Origin: Taudactylus pleione
Taxonomy: Eukaryota > Chordata > Amphibia > Anura > Myobatrachidae
Length of the DNA stretch: 64,000 nucleotides
Assembly (NCBI GenBank): GCA_031769625.1
Contig: JAUIMM010000016.1
Coordinates: 17,848,501-17,912,500 of the forward strand
Reading direction: 5' to 3'
Shown here: one piece after another, positions 35,201 through 46,278 of the stretch
How the letters are laid out: every line of letters begins with the position of its first letter
Position numbering within the stretch: position 1 is the first letter of the stretch
Made by a program: the position numbers and the translations under genes
Notes under the pieces: generated by a model
Database searches by the model: none
The model's input: the letters and a program-made list of their open reading frames with translations, nothing else
What the model was told of the DNA's origin: nothing

Positions 35201-35875
35201 TGCATTTAGTAAGCTGATGGCCCTATAAGAGGAAAGTAGACTAGAGTCCTAATCTCATATATTGCTTTGTATAACTCCAACAATGATGGAGCAATATAGG
35301 GCTGCAACATACAATAATAATCTCCCGAAAGACCATCAGGCCCTGGAGATTTACTATGAGGTAGACGTGATATCACCATATTAATGTCTTCTAATGTGAT
35401 AGTGCCTTCTAGTTTTTCCCTTTGCTCAGTAGTGAGCCGTGGTAATGTGGCCTCAGTAAACAAAATTTCCTGGACTATTGGATCTATTTGAGAGGAACAA
35501 AATAAAGTCTTGAAGTATGCCTGAAATTGGACAGCAATATCTCAGGATTTAGTTAAAATCGCCCCAGTTTTCTGGGTGGTTTAGACGTAACAGCTAAAAG
35601 TTTAACTGCCTTACTCCCCCAACTGTAATATTTATTTTTTATATAATCTAGGGAATTCTTCGATTGTGTCGCTAGAAAAGTTTCCAGCAGCTGTCATGCC
35701 TGCTTGTAAGTAGTCAGCACAAAAGAGTCTAACAGTGCAGATCTAAGTACCGTATATTCAGCTTTAGCCATTTTCTTTTTGCAAGATACATAGCTAATGA
35801 TGTGGCCTCTCATGACCGCTATGGATGCATCCCAAAAAAAACACAGGGCGATCCCAATATTCCAAATTATCATCA
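32290..35875 (-). pseudogene. L1-clade LINE ORF2 remnant (reverse transcriptase), 5' truncated
   Basis: ORF2 of L1 elements encodes endonuclease and reverse transcriptase. On the minus strand, pieces appear in order. First is the linker WDASIAVMRGHIISY (about 35820-35780), then the RT start LPHSKSPGPDG (about 35370-35340). RT blocks follow: LTEHQLGFVQGHHAV (about 35140) and MLLSLDTYKAFE (about 35020), where consensus D-A-K/E is degraded, and a damaged REGHPTGLSS (normally G-x-x-Q-G-C-P-L-S). The 3' part keeps PKSNGGIHFPDVITHN (33350-33607) and a tail ending near 32343. Frameshifts and stops break it into at least seven frames. The endonuclease is missing. A solo LTR interrupts it at 33891-34572. 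Confidence 0.8.
33891..34572. mobile_element. Solo LTR of a Ty3/gypsy element inside the L1 remnant (682 bp)
   Basis: Begins TGTCACAAGCGG and ends CCTGGTTGTGACA, with 5-bp duplications GGGGT at 33886-33890 and 34573-34577. An internal block (AGGATTGGTTGCTAG, GGTCACCTGACCAAATCCAA) matches the corresponding part of the LTRs at 53247 and 58157, so it is a related, diverged family. L1 sequence resumes on both sides. Confidence 0.9.
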
Positions 35876-36168
35876 GTTACAGCATCGTTGTTATCTACAT
35901 TTATTGAACTATGACCATGTGTTTATAGCTGTTATCTTGGTGATGGGCGCACTCCTTGGTGATGTCATCACTAGGTGCCTCTTCGGCGTGTCTCGAGACG
36001 GAAGTGGACAGGAAGCACATGGAACTGTTGGTGATGGGGAGCACTTATTTAAGGTGAGTGATTGCTTATGTTTTGTGTCCTGATGAAAATCCTCCATGCG
36101 ACTAAACCTTTGGTGTCTATTGTCTTTTATTGCAAAGTCCCTGAGTGCCACCGTGTTCGCTGTGCATA

Positions 36169-36175
<7 letters not shown>

Positions 36176-36212
<37 letters not shown>
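36176..36212. repeat. (GT)n(TA)n microsatellite
   Basis: GT run followed by TA run within the Penelope-like fragments. Confidence 0.9.
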
Positions 36213-36214
<2 letters not shown>

Positions 36215-36446
36215 CTTGAGGAAAGTGGGTTTCCATCGAAACAGCTGTCCGGCAGAAGGGGGTATCTGCTTCTATACCAAGCCTCCCTATAGACATGATG
36301 AGTGTCATGATAATCTTCCGTTCGTTGTCATACTTGCTGTGAACAATATGCTGCTATCTTTTTTAATATGAGCACTGTTTGAAACGTTTAAATGGTGGTG
36401 TGCTGGTCTCTTTTTGGCTGCTTTTAGTGAGCCGGAAGCTGAATGT

Positions 36447-36450
<4 letters not shown>

Positions 36451-36479
<29 letters not shown>
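36451..36479. repeat. (AT)n microsatellite
   Basis: TA dinucleotide run of about 28 bases. Confidence 0.9.
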
Positions 36480-36480
<1 letters not shown>

Positions 36481-36728
36481 TGTATAGTGAACTGTTTGTA
36501 ATTATGTACTCTGTTTAATAGTCTTGACAAAGGTGCATGTCGGCACAAAAATGTTGACCTTAATGGATTTGATTATGTTAGAATATACTTATATTGCTGA
36601 ATAGAAGACCCTGAGTACCATCCTTTATTCTGTGGATATGTTTGTGGAGCTGGGCTCTTCATGGATTTGGACACCGGGGCTATACTTGCACAGTGTCAGA
36701 TGAACATTTGATAGATATATATATATAT

Positions 36729-36840
36729 TAGGGATGAGCAGGTTCGGATTTCTGAAATCCGAACCCACCGATCCGAGTCAGGTTCGAGTTTTCACGCCTG
36801 ACTCTGATCTGAAATCGAGGCAAAAAGTCATCATCCTGCT
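36729..36840 (+). mobile_element. hAT-1, left terminus (host of the nested stack)
   Basis: Starts TAGGGATGAGCA, a hAT-style terminus, followed by GGTTCGGATTTCTGAAATCC. The subterminal TCTGATCTGAAATCGAGGCA and GTCATCATCC also appear inverted at 63890-63930 (hAT-2). The sequence stops at GTCATCATCCTGCT (36840) and resumes at 51592 after the Penelope-like insertion. Confidence 0.85.
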
Positions 36841-36944
36841 TTTTTATGTGGCTGTGATACCGCGCTATTTGTTTTATATACGAGCAGCTCTATTAGAAAT
36901 GAAATGATGTTGCAAGGTTTATAGAGTGCTGATTGTATCAGATA

Positions 36945-37084
36945 GAACTGATACTTTGTATAATGTGAATGTATCTATGAATGAACAGAAAAATAATATG
37001 GAGCGCAATACCTGTGAAATAAATGATGTTATATGTTTATATTATTTTTCTGTTCATGCATAGATACATTCACATACAAAGTAT
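36945..37084. repeat. Inverted pair inside the left end of the Penelope-like element
   Basis: ACTGATACTTTGTATAATGT and ATGAACAGAAAAATAATAT on the left arm (about 36957-37010) are repeated in inverted order at about 37037-37090, ending CAAAGTATCAG. Arms are about 50 bases with few mismatches. Confidence 0.85.
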
Positions 37085-37311
37085 CAGTTTTTGTGGTTGG
37101 TCAAACCTTCCACAATTTTCTTTTTCAATGTTTATTTTACTCTGAGAAGCACCTCCACAGTTTAATATACCCTAAGAGGTATGAATGCTTATATAGTGGA
37201 GGTAGCAACTGTTATTCACCTTTCACAACCTATTACTTTGTTATAAGGTGAAATCCAAAACTTGTGCGGTAATATTCCCTACTTCCCCAGTCCTTTCCTT
37301 TATACATACAG
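37085..37311 (+). repeat. Left terminal direct repeat (pLTR) of the Penelope-like element
   Basis: GTGGTTGGTCAAACCTTCCA through TCCTTTCCTTTATACATA, about 225 bp, matches 51338-51564 at roughly 93 percent by eye. Penelope-like elements typically carry such pseudo-LTRs. Confidence 0.9.
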
Positions 37312-37470
37312 TTATTTCTGAGTTGATACTCAGTTTCTGACTTCACCAGCACGGTTTTCACCTTTACTGTTCATTTATACAAAGGGTAGATTAATTATTC
37401 CCTGTTGCATATGTTACTCACATTACTTTGTTAACATCAATACTATTGTTGAATCTAAATAGTTGACATT

Positions 37471-40400
37471 ATGGCGACTTTTAGTCTCAAACATGAATTA
37501 ACCACTAAACGCAAGACTCTAAAAGAACTGAGCAGCATTTTTCCAGCAGAAGTGGTTGATGATATACCCAATACTAACTGGGAGGATGATTTTAAACAAT
37601 AAAAATTCTTTCTTCAAAAACAACTGAGAGTAAACTGGGATGTCACGACATTAGAGAACTATCAGAAACTGAAAATATCACCGAGAGGATTAAGACCCAA
37701 GATCTTTCCAATATTCAACCTCATTACCGGAAATCTGCAAAAAGAATGGGAGGCATGCTTATTAAAGGCTCACAAGATCTAATTACAATTCTCATTAAAC
37801 ACAATCTCCTGGTTTTAGAAGATTGTGATAAAGAGATAGAGGCTCTAGGCAAGAAATTATCCCAATAGGAACAAGATAATCAATTTCAAAAGTGCTTTGA
37901 TAAGAATAAGAAGGATTTAGAAAGTTTTGAGAAAATAATCATTGAAAGGAAAAGGGACAAATTTACCCGGGATAAGAGATTTTGCCATGGGAAGAATATT
38001 TAAATGGAATTATGCAAATAAAATCAATACAATTAAACGATATGACGATAAATATCATTATTCTTCCTCAGAAGCTGATTCTTCAGGTAGAGAAGATTTC
38101 CCAGAATCATCACCAAGGGCAACAACCTCCTCAATACATAAAACTATGGTTCCTTTTTTAGAGGAAACCAGAGACTTGAGAGGAAAATATCATATTGGAA
38201 GAGCACAAGGAGGGGGAAGAAGAGGAAGAGAAAGAGTCATATGGGACTCTCCCCTTCCACAGAGGAAATCAACCAGGACCAACAAACTATAATGAACCCA
38301 AACAACATCAACGATGAGCTTAAGATCATTAATTTTTCCGACCAAACTCTTACGACAGCTCAAATATCATTATTGAAAAAAGGTTTGAGCTTTTCTCCAT
38401 CTATTGGTCTTAATAGATTCTCAATAGAGAAAGATCTAAACTTGTTTGGTAGGCAACTTCTTTTAAAAAAAATGTTTTCCAATAGGATGGAATTAACCAG
38501 GAATTTTACTGAAAATGCAACAGAAGCTGACTTGAACTCTGAACAAGAGATCACAGCTCTCAGCATTTTGGAAGAACTGGCAGATGAATCTGTCCCAGTA
38601 TTAGGCTCATGTACTACAAACAAAAGACCTACATGTAAAAAGAAATCAACCTTCTTCCCACCTGACAATATCTCCCCAGCAGTACAGATCTATATGGGGA
38701 TGGTATCAAAAGATATTGATGCACTCCAATTGAAGAATTCTCAATTCAGACCATGTCAATCTAATATCTCGAGACAAGAACATTTGGCTCTAGAGGAATC
38801 CGTAAGTGGCAACATATTGTAATTAAGCCCTCAGACAAGGGAGGCAATATTGTCCTATGGCCTAAAGACTCTTATATTAAGGAAATAATGAGGCAATTAC
38901 AGGACAAGACTTGCTATCAACTCTTAATGTTCAATCCGACAGAATATTTCCTATTTGTATGTAAAAAAACTTATCAAAGATGACCTAATTAAAGGAGCAA
39001 TTACAAAACAAGAATCAGACTTTTTGCAAGTGGACAACCCTAGGGCACCAACCTTTTATGTCCTCCCAAAGGTCCATAAGGATGATGTCAACCCCCTGGG
39101 AAGTCCTAACAGGCTAGTAGATTCATTGATATCCACTTACGGGAATATGTAACAACACTTCCATCATTTTTAAGAGACACCACAGATGTTCTTCAAAGAT
39201 TAGATGATATCAAGATTGATGAACATCATCTTCTTATTGCAATGGATGTAGAATCCCTATACACATCCATACAACATAAGGATGGATTATTAGCAGTAAG
39301 ATTCTTTTTGAATATGAAAGACCAAAGTGAGTTCTCGGATTTTCTGATTGATCTGTTGACTTTTATTTTACATAGAAACTATTTCACATTTCAAGATAAA
39401 TTCTATTTACAGACCAGGGGCACTGCGATGGGCTCGACCTGTGCTCCAACCTACGCCAACATATTTTTAGGTTGGTGGGAGAGGGAAATAGTCTTCTCTG
39501 AAGAAAACCAGATCCACACGGAACATGTGGAACAATGGTTAAGATATTGATGATGTCCTGATAATTTGGAAAGGCAGTGAACAAGAATTCACTGACTTTA
39601 TGAAAATCTTGAATACAAATTACTTAAATTTATGATTAACTTGGGAAATCAGCCACACGTGTATCAATTTACTGGATCTAAAGATCATGAGAGGACAGAG
39701 TGGCACAATTGAAACAGATCTATTTAGAAAGAAGACTGCAACCAATAGTCTCCTCCACAAAATGAGTTGCCACTTCCCTCCCACCATCTCGAATCTCCCC
39801 AAAGGTGAATTCCTGCACCTGAGATGAAATTGTTCAGATGATCTAATGTATAATGAAAGATGCCAAGAATTGACTGTTCGATTGCATAATAGAGGTTATA
39901 GCAATTGATGTATCAAAAAGGCAAGGTATACAGCAGAAAAAACTAATAGGGAACACTTAATCTTCCCTCATAAGAAAACTAAGTATGATACCAATGAATT
40001 GAGATTTGTTGGAGACTACTGTAGAGAGTGGCAAGCAATTAAGCAAATTCTCCAAACCCATTGGCCCATTCTTCTTTAGGACCTGAAACAACATCTTGAC
40101 AGTGAAATCTCCATGAGTTGGAGACGAGCTAGAAATCTAAAAGATCAATGTGCTCATAGCCATTTTGTGAATACTCCAAAGAAAGAACCAAAATTGACAG
40201 GAACATATCCATGCAGAGAGTGTAAAGCCTGTTGCTATATAAAGAAAACTAACACAGTTAAGAATAGGTTTGGTAAGGAAATAGCCATTAAAAACTTTAT
40301 GAATTGTAAAGCAATATGAGTTATCTATTGTTTAGAATGCACTTGTGGGAGCAGATATGTAGGCATGACCACCAGAACACTGAAAGTACGTATTCTGGAA

Positions 40401-40784
40401 CATGTCAATAATGTAAAAAATGCCAGAACAGACCTTTCAAAAATGAAGAAAAACACCTCAGTGGCGAGACATTTCTTGTATAACCATAATGGGGATCTGA
40501 ATCATCTCAAAGCCTTTGGCCTTGAAAGGATAAATCTGGGAATTAGAGGAGGTGACCTCAGTAATACATTGTTGAAAAGAGAGACTCAATGGATCTTTAA
40601 TTTGGGAACCTTGACACCACAGGGTCTCAATGAATATAATAGTTATAGTGCTTTTTTACAATTAAATATTTATTTGAATACCTATTTTCGAATTATATAC
40701 GAAATTAAATTGTTTAGTATAATCTTTATGATTTTATTGTTTATTTTATCACGTTCTTCTGTTAAAGTTTTTAATTTCAATTAA
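37471..40784 (+). pseudogene. Penelope-like protein: reverse transcriptase plus GIY-YIG endonuclease, decayed
   Basis: Penelope-like elements encode one protein that nicks target DNA with a GIY-YIG endonuclease and primes reverse transcription there. The frame starts at ATG 37471 (MATFSLKHELTTKRKTL) and hits a stop at about 37600. Later pieces follow in several frames. RT motifs are MDVESLYTSI (39242), the RGTAMGSTCAPTYANIF block (39415-39470) and the catalytic DD at about 39548-39556, where a lost base disrupts RYIDDVLIIW. The CRECKACCYI zinc-binding stretch is at about 40212. The GIY-YIG nuclease motif VIYCLECTCGSRYVGMT is at about 40320-40372, just after a TGA. The tail continues to 40784. 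Multiple stops and frameshifts make it inactive. Confidence 0.9.
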
Positions 40785-41804
40785 GTTATAATTTCAGTGA
40801 TATATAGACTATATGACATACTTTTACATTATTTTTTAAATGGATTTATGATCTAACACAAATATAATGTTTACAATTGTTTCAAAACTATTCTACACTA
40901 GCACCTTTTCACTTAATCATTATATGTCAACTCACTGGCTAAGCATCTATCTAAATTAATTTATAATCAATTTTTACTTCATAAACTAGTTATGACAGCT
41001 CATCTACAGACTTGAACATTATCACTATTCACTGTTATCACCCTCACAATATAATTACATTATTCAAACACTGCTCTTACGTTCACTTTTAATATAGTTT
41101 TTATATGTGTTTCACATATTTTAGATGCATGAGGATACCATTTATCAACAGGTATATAATTGATTAGGAGGAGAAATAATGTTCAAATTGATACATTTAA
41201 GATTTTATATCCGAGGAATTTTATTAATTTCACATTAGGATATCTATTTAGCAAATATATAAAATTTTGTTTCGCTTTAATTGGTCGTCATTAAAATGTG
41301 TATATTTTCATACAACAACATATTATCAATTTTATTGAATCAATTTGTTATTGATAATACATATTATTCACATGACAGCTAACAATAGTGGTTAATTAGT
41401 AAAACATACAACCAATGATGTGCGATCACTGCACCTCTATTGTTACACAATCTGTTCTCCTGGTATAAATAAAAACGACATATTCTTCCCTTTGAAATGT
41501 GCTAATCTAATCCTTTTATTAGAATATGTGACACAAAGTCACTAATTTACCCTTTTAAATGTCAACAACTCTCACTGATTAAATATAAGTTTCCTCACTA
41601 TGAGTTAATTATGTCTGATGTTTATATTATAAATTACCACTAGCGGATAATGAGTAAAACACACCATAAATACTTAATGATGTGCACTCATTGCGTTTTT
41701 CTTCTTTTTTCTTTGGTACACATTCTGCTCCCCGTGTAAAGATGACACGTCCTTCTCCATAAAATGTGCCAATCAAATCCTCCTATTAGAATAGGTGACA
41801 CAAT
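40785..41804 (+). other. 3' non-coding region of the Penelope-like element, first part
   Basis: AT-rich sequence with internally repeated blocks. GTGACACAAAGTCACTAATTTAC (given in two parts: GTGACACAAAG, TCACTAATTTAC) at about 41528-41550 resembles the sequence flanking the Harbinger at 41804/49333, showing that this region contains tandemly related units. Confidence 0.6.
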
Positions 41805-42838
41805 GGCCCTCATTCAGAGCCACTCGCAAACAGCAGTACGCTCGTTGCGTTCCGATGTTGACTAACCACGCATGCGTCGGTGTTACACTGCGCATGTGCG
41901 TACGGCAGATTGCGAGCTTTTTTTCTCTCGTTCCTAAAATAGCGTACAGGAAGTGACATGTCAAATGTGATTGACAGAACAGGGCGTTTTGGGGTGTTGA
42001 CGGGGGTGGAGATGGAAAAACGCAGGCGTGGCGAGGCGTTTTTGGGGCGTACATACATTAGCAGATGCGAACGTCAAATGTGTTCGGACCGTCACATACG
42101 TCACTGGAACATCCTCTTTCCCTTCAAAATGCTCGCACAGTTTAGGGTCTGGATTACTCGACCACATTGGCGATGGCCTTCTCCTCCGTCCCGGGACTCC
42201 ATGATGTTGCAGCGATTAATCGCGGGTGGTCACAAAAGCAATTAGTGTTGTATTGAAAACCGGCTTGGTATTGTTTGGAAAGCAGTTTATTGGGATAGCA
42301 CAAAACCGTACGCAGGTGGAAATCATACCTGCTAATGTCAGGATTACACAATCAATTGGCGTACATTTTTTGGGTTTTTTTTGGGCCTCAATTTGTTGTT
42401 TATGGCCTATTGTGACAATAATGTCATCATGTTTTAATTAGCTCCCCTTTTTTTTTTTAATGTGGAATTTGCATCGTTATGTGATTTTTTAAACGTTCCT
42501 TCAAGAGGCCTTTTTTTTATACAAATGAAATGGTTTTTTGTGTCCTTTTTTGCCTTTAGGGCCAGGATTAAATGTAACCCATTTGTACAATAATGTCACA
42601 ATACAATGTCAGATTTTTTTAATAAATTTATTGTTTAAACACAAACCAATTGGCATAATATTTTTTTTTTTTTTTTTCTGCCAAAGATACTTTTTATCAA
42701 AAATAAATAATCAATAACTGATAACATAAACGTACAAAAATAACTTAAAAACATTTCACAAGAAAGGAGAGGGAAGTTTTGACCAGAAAGGAATATGAGC
42801 CAAGCACAGAAGGAGTGTGGGAAAAGTCGCCATTGCTG

Positions 42839-44124
42839 TCACCGTTTTTTCGCCCGTTTGGATGGGGGAGGGTGGGCGCCAGACCAGGTCCGGGATGCCA
42901 TCGGGCTGGCCTGTCCAGAGGCAGATGTTGTGGCCTCTGGACTAGGCACAGGGCTAGGCACATTTGGAGGATTGGCTGATGTTGTGCCAGAGGTGGAGGA
43001 TCCTGATGTTCCGGCAGGAAGGGAGGTCGGCTCCACCATGTGCTGGCGAACGAGCTGCTCCAGGGCATCGGCGATGCGGATGTTGGCCCTGGTATTTTCC
43101 GCCAGGGCCTGACCAATGGTCACGTTGGCCGCAGCATTTTGCTCCAGGGCCTCAGCCACCCGTATCAGACTGGTGTCCATCCTCTGCAGAATCTCCGTTT
43201 GGAAATCCGATTTGAAATTGAGTTCTGTGAGGAGGCCCACTGCCTGCGAGGGGGCACGCCCTGGACTGGCTTCTGCAGGGTCCTCAGCCGGATGTACTGG
43301 TTCCTCCCCTGCAGAGCCAGCAGAAATTCTGCGGCCAAGGCTTCCCTCTGGAGCAGACTCATCCGCCTGTGTCTCTGTTGGAAAAATGAGAAAAGAGTCA
43401 CATTAGAATCTACATATTGGCACAATAGCATTTCAGAGTTGGTGACATCACAATACTTACCTGGGCCAACATGAGGAGCCGCAAAGTCTGGCATGTCCGT
43501 ATCCATGTTGGACACGCCAAACACCTCCACAGGCTGCACACACCCCTGTGCCAGCTCTTCTAAATCCATCAACTCCAATGACACAGGGGTGGGACCCCCA
43601 CCTGTCCCCCTTGCATGCCTAGCCCTGTCCACAAGTTTTTGCTTTAGGCGATATTTGAAGGCGCCCCATCTGTGGGGAAAAATGGAAGCCATTATCCTTT
43701 GGTTTAAAATGGGGTTTGTTTTTAGGGGGGGCAAGGGTTTACTTACCGCCGTTTGACATCCCGGGCTAGACGGACATAATCACCCACTCTATTGACAGCA
43801 ACGGCTACCTCTTCCCACATTCTCCACTTCTGGCTTAGACTCATATTCCTGTCTGCCTGTGGCAGGATGTCCACACACTTCTGGATCAAAACCTCCATCT
43901 CCTTTCTTGTGAAATGTGGCTGCCTTTTTTTTTTGCCCGCTTTGGCCGGAATACTGGGCCCAGCAGCCTCTTCCATGTCATCCTCCTCACCTATTTGTGT
44001 AAATTTACAGAATTCACAAAATAACAACTTGCCTAATCTTATGTTTCAAATTAATCGTTGATAGAAAATGCATGAAAGACTTACCGCCTGACTCTTGTGC
44101 ATTTTTTCCCTGGTCTGTCACCAT
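42839..44124 (-). CDS. Harbinger Myb/SANT-like protein A (4 exons, 342 aa)
   Basis: Myb-like partners of Harbinger transposases bind the transposon ends and help bring the transposase into the nucleus; that role is inferred from the family. Predicted exons on the minus strand are 44124-44085, 43990-43747, 43669-43461 and 43374-42839. Each junction has a GTAAG donor and an AG acceptor, and the total (1029 nt) is in frame. The start MVTDQGKNAQESGG is followed by an acidic stretch, then basic KKKRQPHFTRKEMEVL. The trihelix Myb/SANT core (about residues 45-115) includes WRMWEEVAVAVN and ARDVKRRWGAFKYRLK. A Pro/Ser-rich linker follows, then a heptad-like region (MDTSLIRVAEALEQN, RIADALEQLVRQH), ending with a nuclear-localisation-like PPPSKRAKKR. 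It is divergent from the transposase gene across about 1 kb. Confidence 0.88.
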
Positions 44125-45156
44125 GTCTGCGGTCCAAACAAGAAATACACCAGAATTTGAATGTGTTTTCGTGACGTATTTATACATGCGTCCTTATTTT
44201 GCGGCCGCATCATTGATTGTGCGGCCCTATGATCCCTCCTTAATTTGTGCGGGAAACGAAACACTATTTATGGCTTGGTGTGTCTCAAGTCGAGGTGGCG
44301 TTTTTGGATTGTTGGAGGTTATCTTGGCTGGAGTTTATTGATTGCGTAGAAAGGAGTTGGAGGTTGTAGATTCGTTTGTTGGTTAGATTTGCGTTTTTTT
44401 TTCCGTTATCTTTGTTGGTTTATATTTTTGGAACCTCGTTTGTTGATTTGGTAAGTTTTGTGAAGTCTAACTTTTGTTCAATTGTTGTTTCATTGTGTTT
44501 CGTATATTTTGTAATTTTTGGATCCCTAATTTCTTCTATTTTAGATTTTGTTTATTTTCGACCCCAAAGACCTTTTGATTTTGCATCTTAGATATTTGCT
44601 CTTGGTAAGTCCATTTTTTATCTTGTATTACCGAACTAATTAGCGATTTTTTAGTAGTTACTCTTGTGACTTGTATTAGCGAACTAATTAGCGAATTTTT
44701 AGTAGTTACTCTTGTGACTTGTATTAGCGAACTAATTAGCGCATTTTTAGTAGTTACTCTTGTGACTTGTATTAGCGAACTAATTAGCGCATTTTAAACA
44801 GCTTAATAATCATTCTAACTTTTTGGTGGTTTATCTTTCGCTTTTTGAGCCAACATTTCGACCCGTTTTGATGTACTGTGTTAAATGTCGCTTTGCGGTT
44901 TTGCTAAATGGGTGTTTGGCATATTTGAACTTTGGTCTAGCACAAAATGTATAAACAAAAATGCACAGAGTGAAATGTGTCAAGTAATTTTGTTGTTTAT
45001 TTTCAGTTTGGACGTATCATGACAATACCCCGGCATGTAAGCAGCAATGGATGGTATCATCAAGCTAAGTTGTTTTAATATAGTTTTGGGGTGGGTCAAA
45101 AGCCTTACTTTGAAATCTTTGATTTTCAGGTTGATCTGGGGCGGATTGTTCTGGCC
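44125..45156. promoter_or_regulatory. Divergent intergenic region between protein A and transposase
   Basis: This must hold the 5' ends and promoters of two oppositely transcribed genes. Possible non-coding 5' exon signals for the transposase are a donor CTTGGTAAGT at about 44601-44610 and acceptors TATTTTCAG at about 45006 and GATTTTCAG at 45129. It contains the 48-bp tandem array at 44625-44798. Confidence 0.5.
44625..44798. repeat. 48-bp tandem array, about 3.6 units, upstream of transposase
   Basis: Units start GTATTAGCGAACTAATTAGC at 44625, 44673, 44721 and 44769, followed by TTTTTAGTAGTTACTCTTGT. Each contains the palindromic core CTAATTAG. Position between divergent genes suggests iterated protein-binding sites; that is inference. 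Confidence 0.9.
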
Positions 45157-46278
45157 ATGCTCCCGGAAGCCGACCAACCTCAATCTCATCCCAGGCGTAG
45201 GCATCGTAGGCATGCAAGGCCCCAGATATTTCGAACACGTGTCACCCTTTTTGGAATGCCCGATGATGAGGTTTTAAGACGCTACCGTCTACCTCCCAAA
45301 ATCATCATAGACACTCTCTCATTAATAGAAAGTGATCTTGAGCGGCAAATTGACAGTCCAACAGCAATACCACCACTGACGCAATTTATGGCGGTGTTAC
45401 ATTTCTGTGCCTCAGGATCGTTTCAAACAACGGTGGGAATAGTGGCGGGCATCTCCCAATCCTCCTTTTCCCGGATCCTGAGGGCAGTGATGGAGGCACT
45501 TTTCAAGCACCTCCATCATTTTATTCAAATGCCTTTGGATATGGGTGCCCTTAGTGTGGCCAAGGCCAATTTTTACCAAATAGCTGGCTTCCCACACATC
45601 ATAGGGGTTGTGGATGGTACTCACATACCACTTCAGCCTCCAGCACGGCTGGAGGCAATATTTAGAAACAGGAAACACTATCACTCCCTGAATGTAATGG
45701 TGGTATGTGATGCCTCCCTCCAGATCCTGTCCCTGAATGCTAAGTTACCAGGAAGTGCACATGACTCCTTCGTCATCCGGCAATCAGGGATATGGCAGAA
45801 ATTAACCAACCTACAAGCTGGTGATGCATGGCTTCTGGGTAAGTGGAGACCTTTAGTACATAACAATGTTAAGCTTGATACACAGTGTTCCTGATGTTGT
45901 CTCTTATTTTTCACAGGAGACAGTGGATACCCTTGCATGTCCTGGCTGCTCACTCCTTATTTGGCTCCCACACCAGGCCCACAAAGTGAGTATAATTCTG
46001 CACTTACAGCCACCAGGCAAGTGGTGGAGCGCTGTATCGGCCTTTTAAAAGGCCGATTCAGATGCCTCCACCGCTCTGGTGGCGAGCTCATGTATTTGCC
46101 GGATATGGTGTCGAAAATTGTGGTCCTGTGTGGGATATTTCACAACATCGCCATAAGGAGTGGTGTCCCAATGCAGCCAGAGGATGCCTTACCTGAGGAT
46201 GGCCCCCCCGAGGTTGGTCGGAGGTCAGTATGTGGGGGGGCCATACGCGATGATGTGGTGGCCAGATTTTTTAGGTAA
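45157..46278 (+). CDS. Harbinger DDE transposase (2 coding exons, 347 aa)
   Basis: A HARBI1-like DDE nuclease that excises and inserts the element in the nucleus. Exons are 45157-45838 and 45917-46278, joined through donor GGTAAGT and acceptor TTTTTCACAG, total 1044 nt. I chose ATG 45157 (MLPEADQPQ) because the acceptor GATTTTCAG at 45129 lies just upstream; an ATG at 45091 would read through it. The N-terminus is basic (HPRRRHRRHARP). The helix-turn-helix-like region includes TVGIVAGISQSSFSRILRAV. Catalytic residues are D in IIGVVDGTHIPL, D in LLGDSGYPCMSWLLTPY (formed across the splice) and E in TRQVVERCIGLLKGRFR. The conserved NIAIRSGVP follows. No stop interrupts it. The terminal codon overlaps a consensus donor (AGGTAAGT), so a further 3' exon is possible. 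Confidence 0.93.

Larger units (their letters stand above)
35876..36728 (+). mobile_element. Cluster of Penelope-like element fragments
   Basis: GGTGATGTCATCACTAGGTG, GGAGCACTTATTTAAGGTGA, TGTCCTGATGAAAATCCTCC and TATTGCAAAGTCCCTGAGTG form a recognisable Penelope-type leader. The CTGAG..TACCATCCTTTATTC segment at 36610 is a second partial unit. TA microsatellites sit at 36176-36212 and 36451-36479. No coding sequence remains. Confidence 0.5.

Noticed and set aside
44376..44591. 71-codon hydrophobic frame upstream of the Harbinger transposase
   Set aside because: T-rich non-coding DNA readily gives Phe/Leu/Val-rich frames. It lies in the divergent promoter region and has no homologue I recognise.
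45091..45156. Earlier transposase start at 45091
   Set aside because: The intervening sequence contains a strong acceptor (GATTTTCAG at 45129) and an intron-like T-rich stretch, and the extra residues do not resemble Harbinger N-termini.
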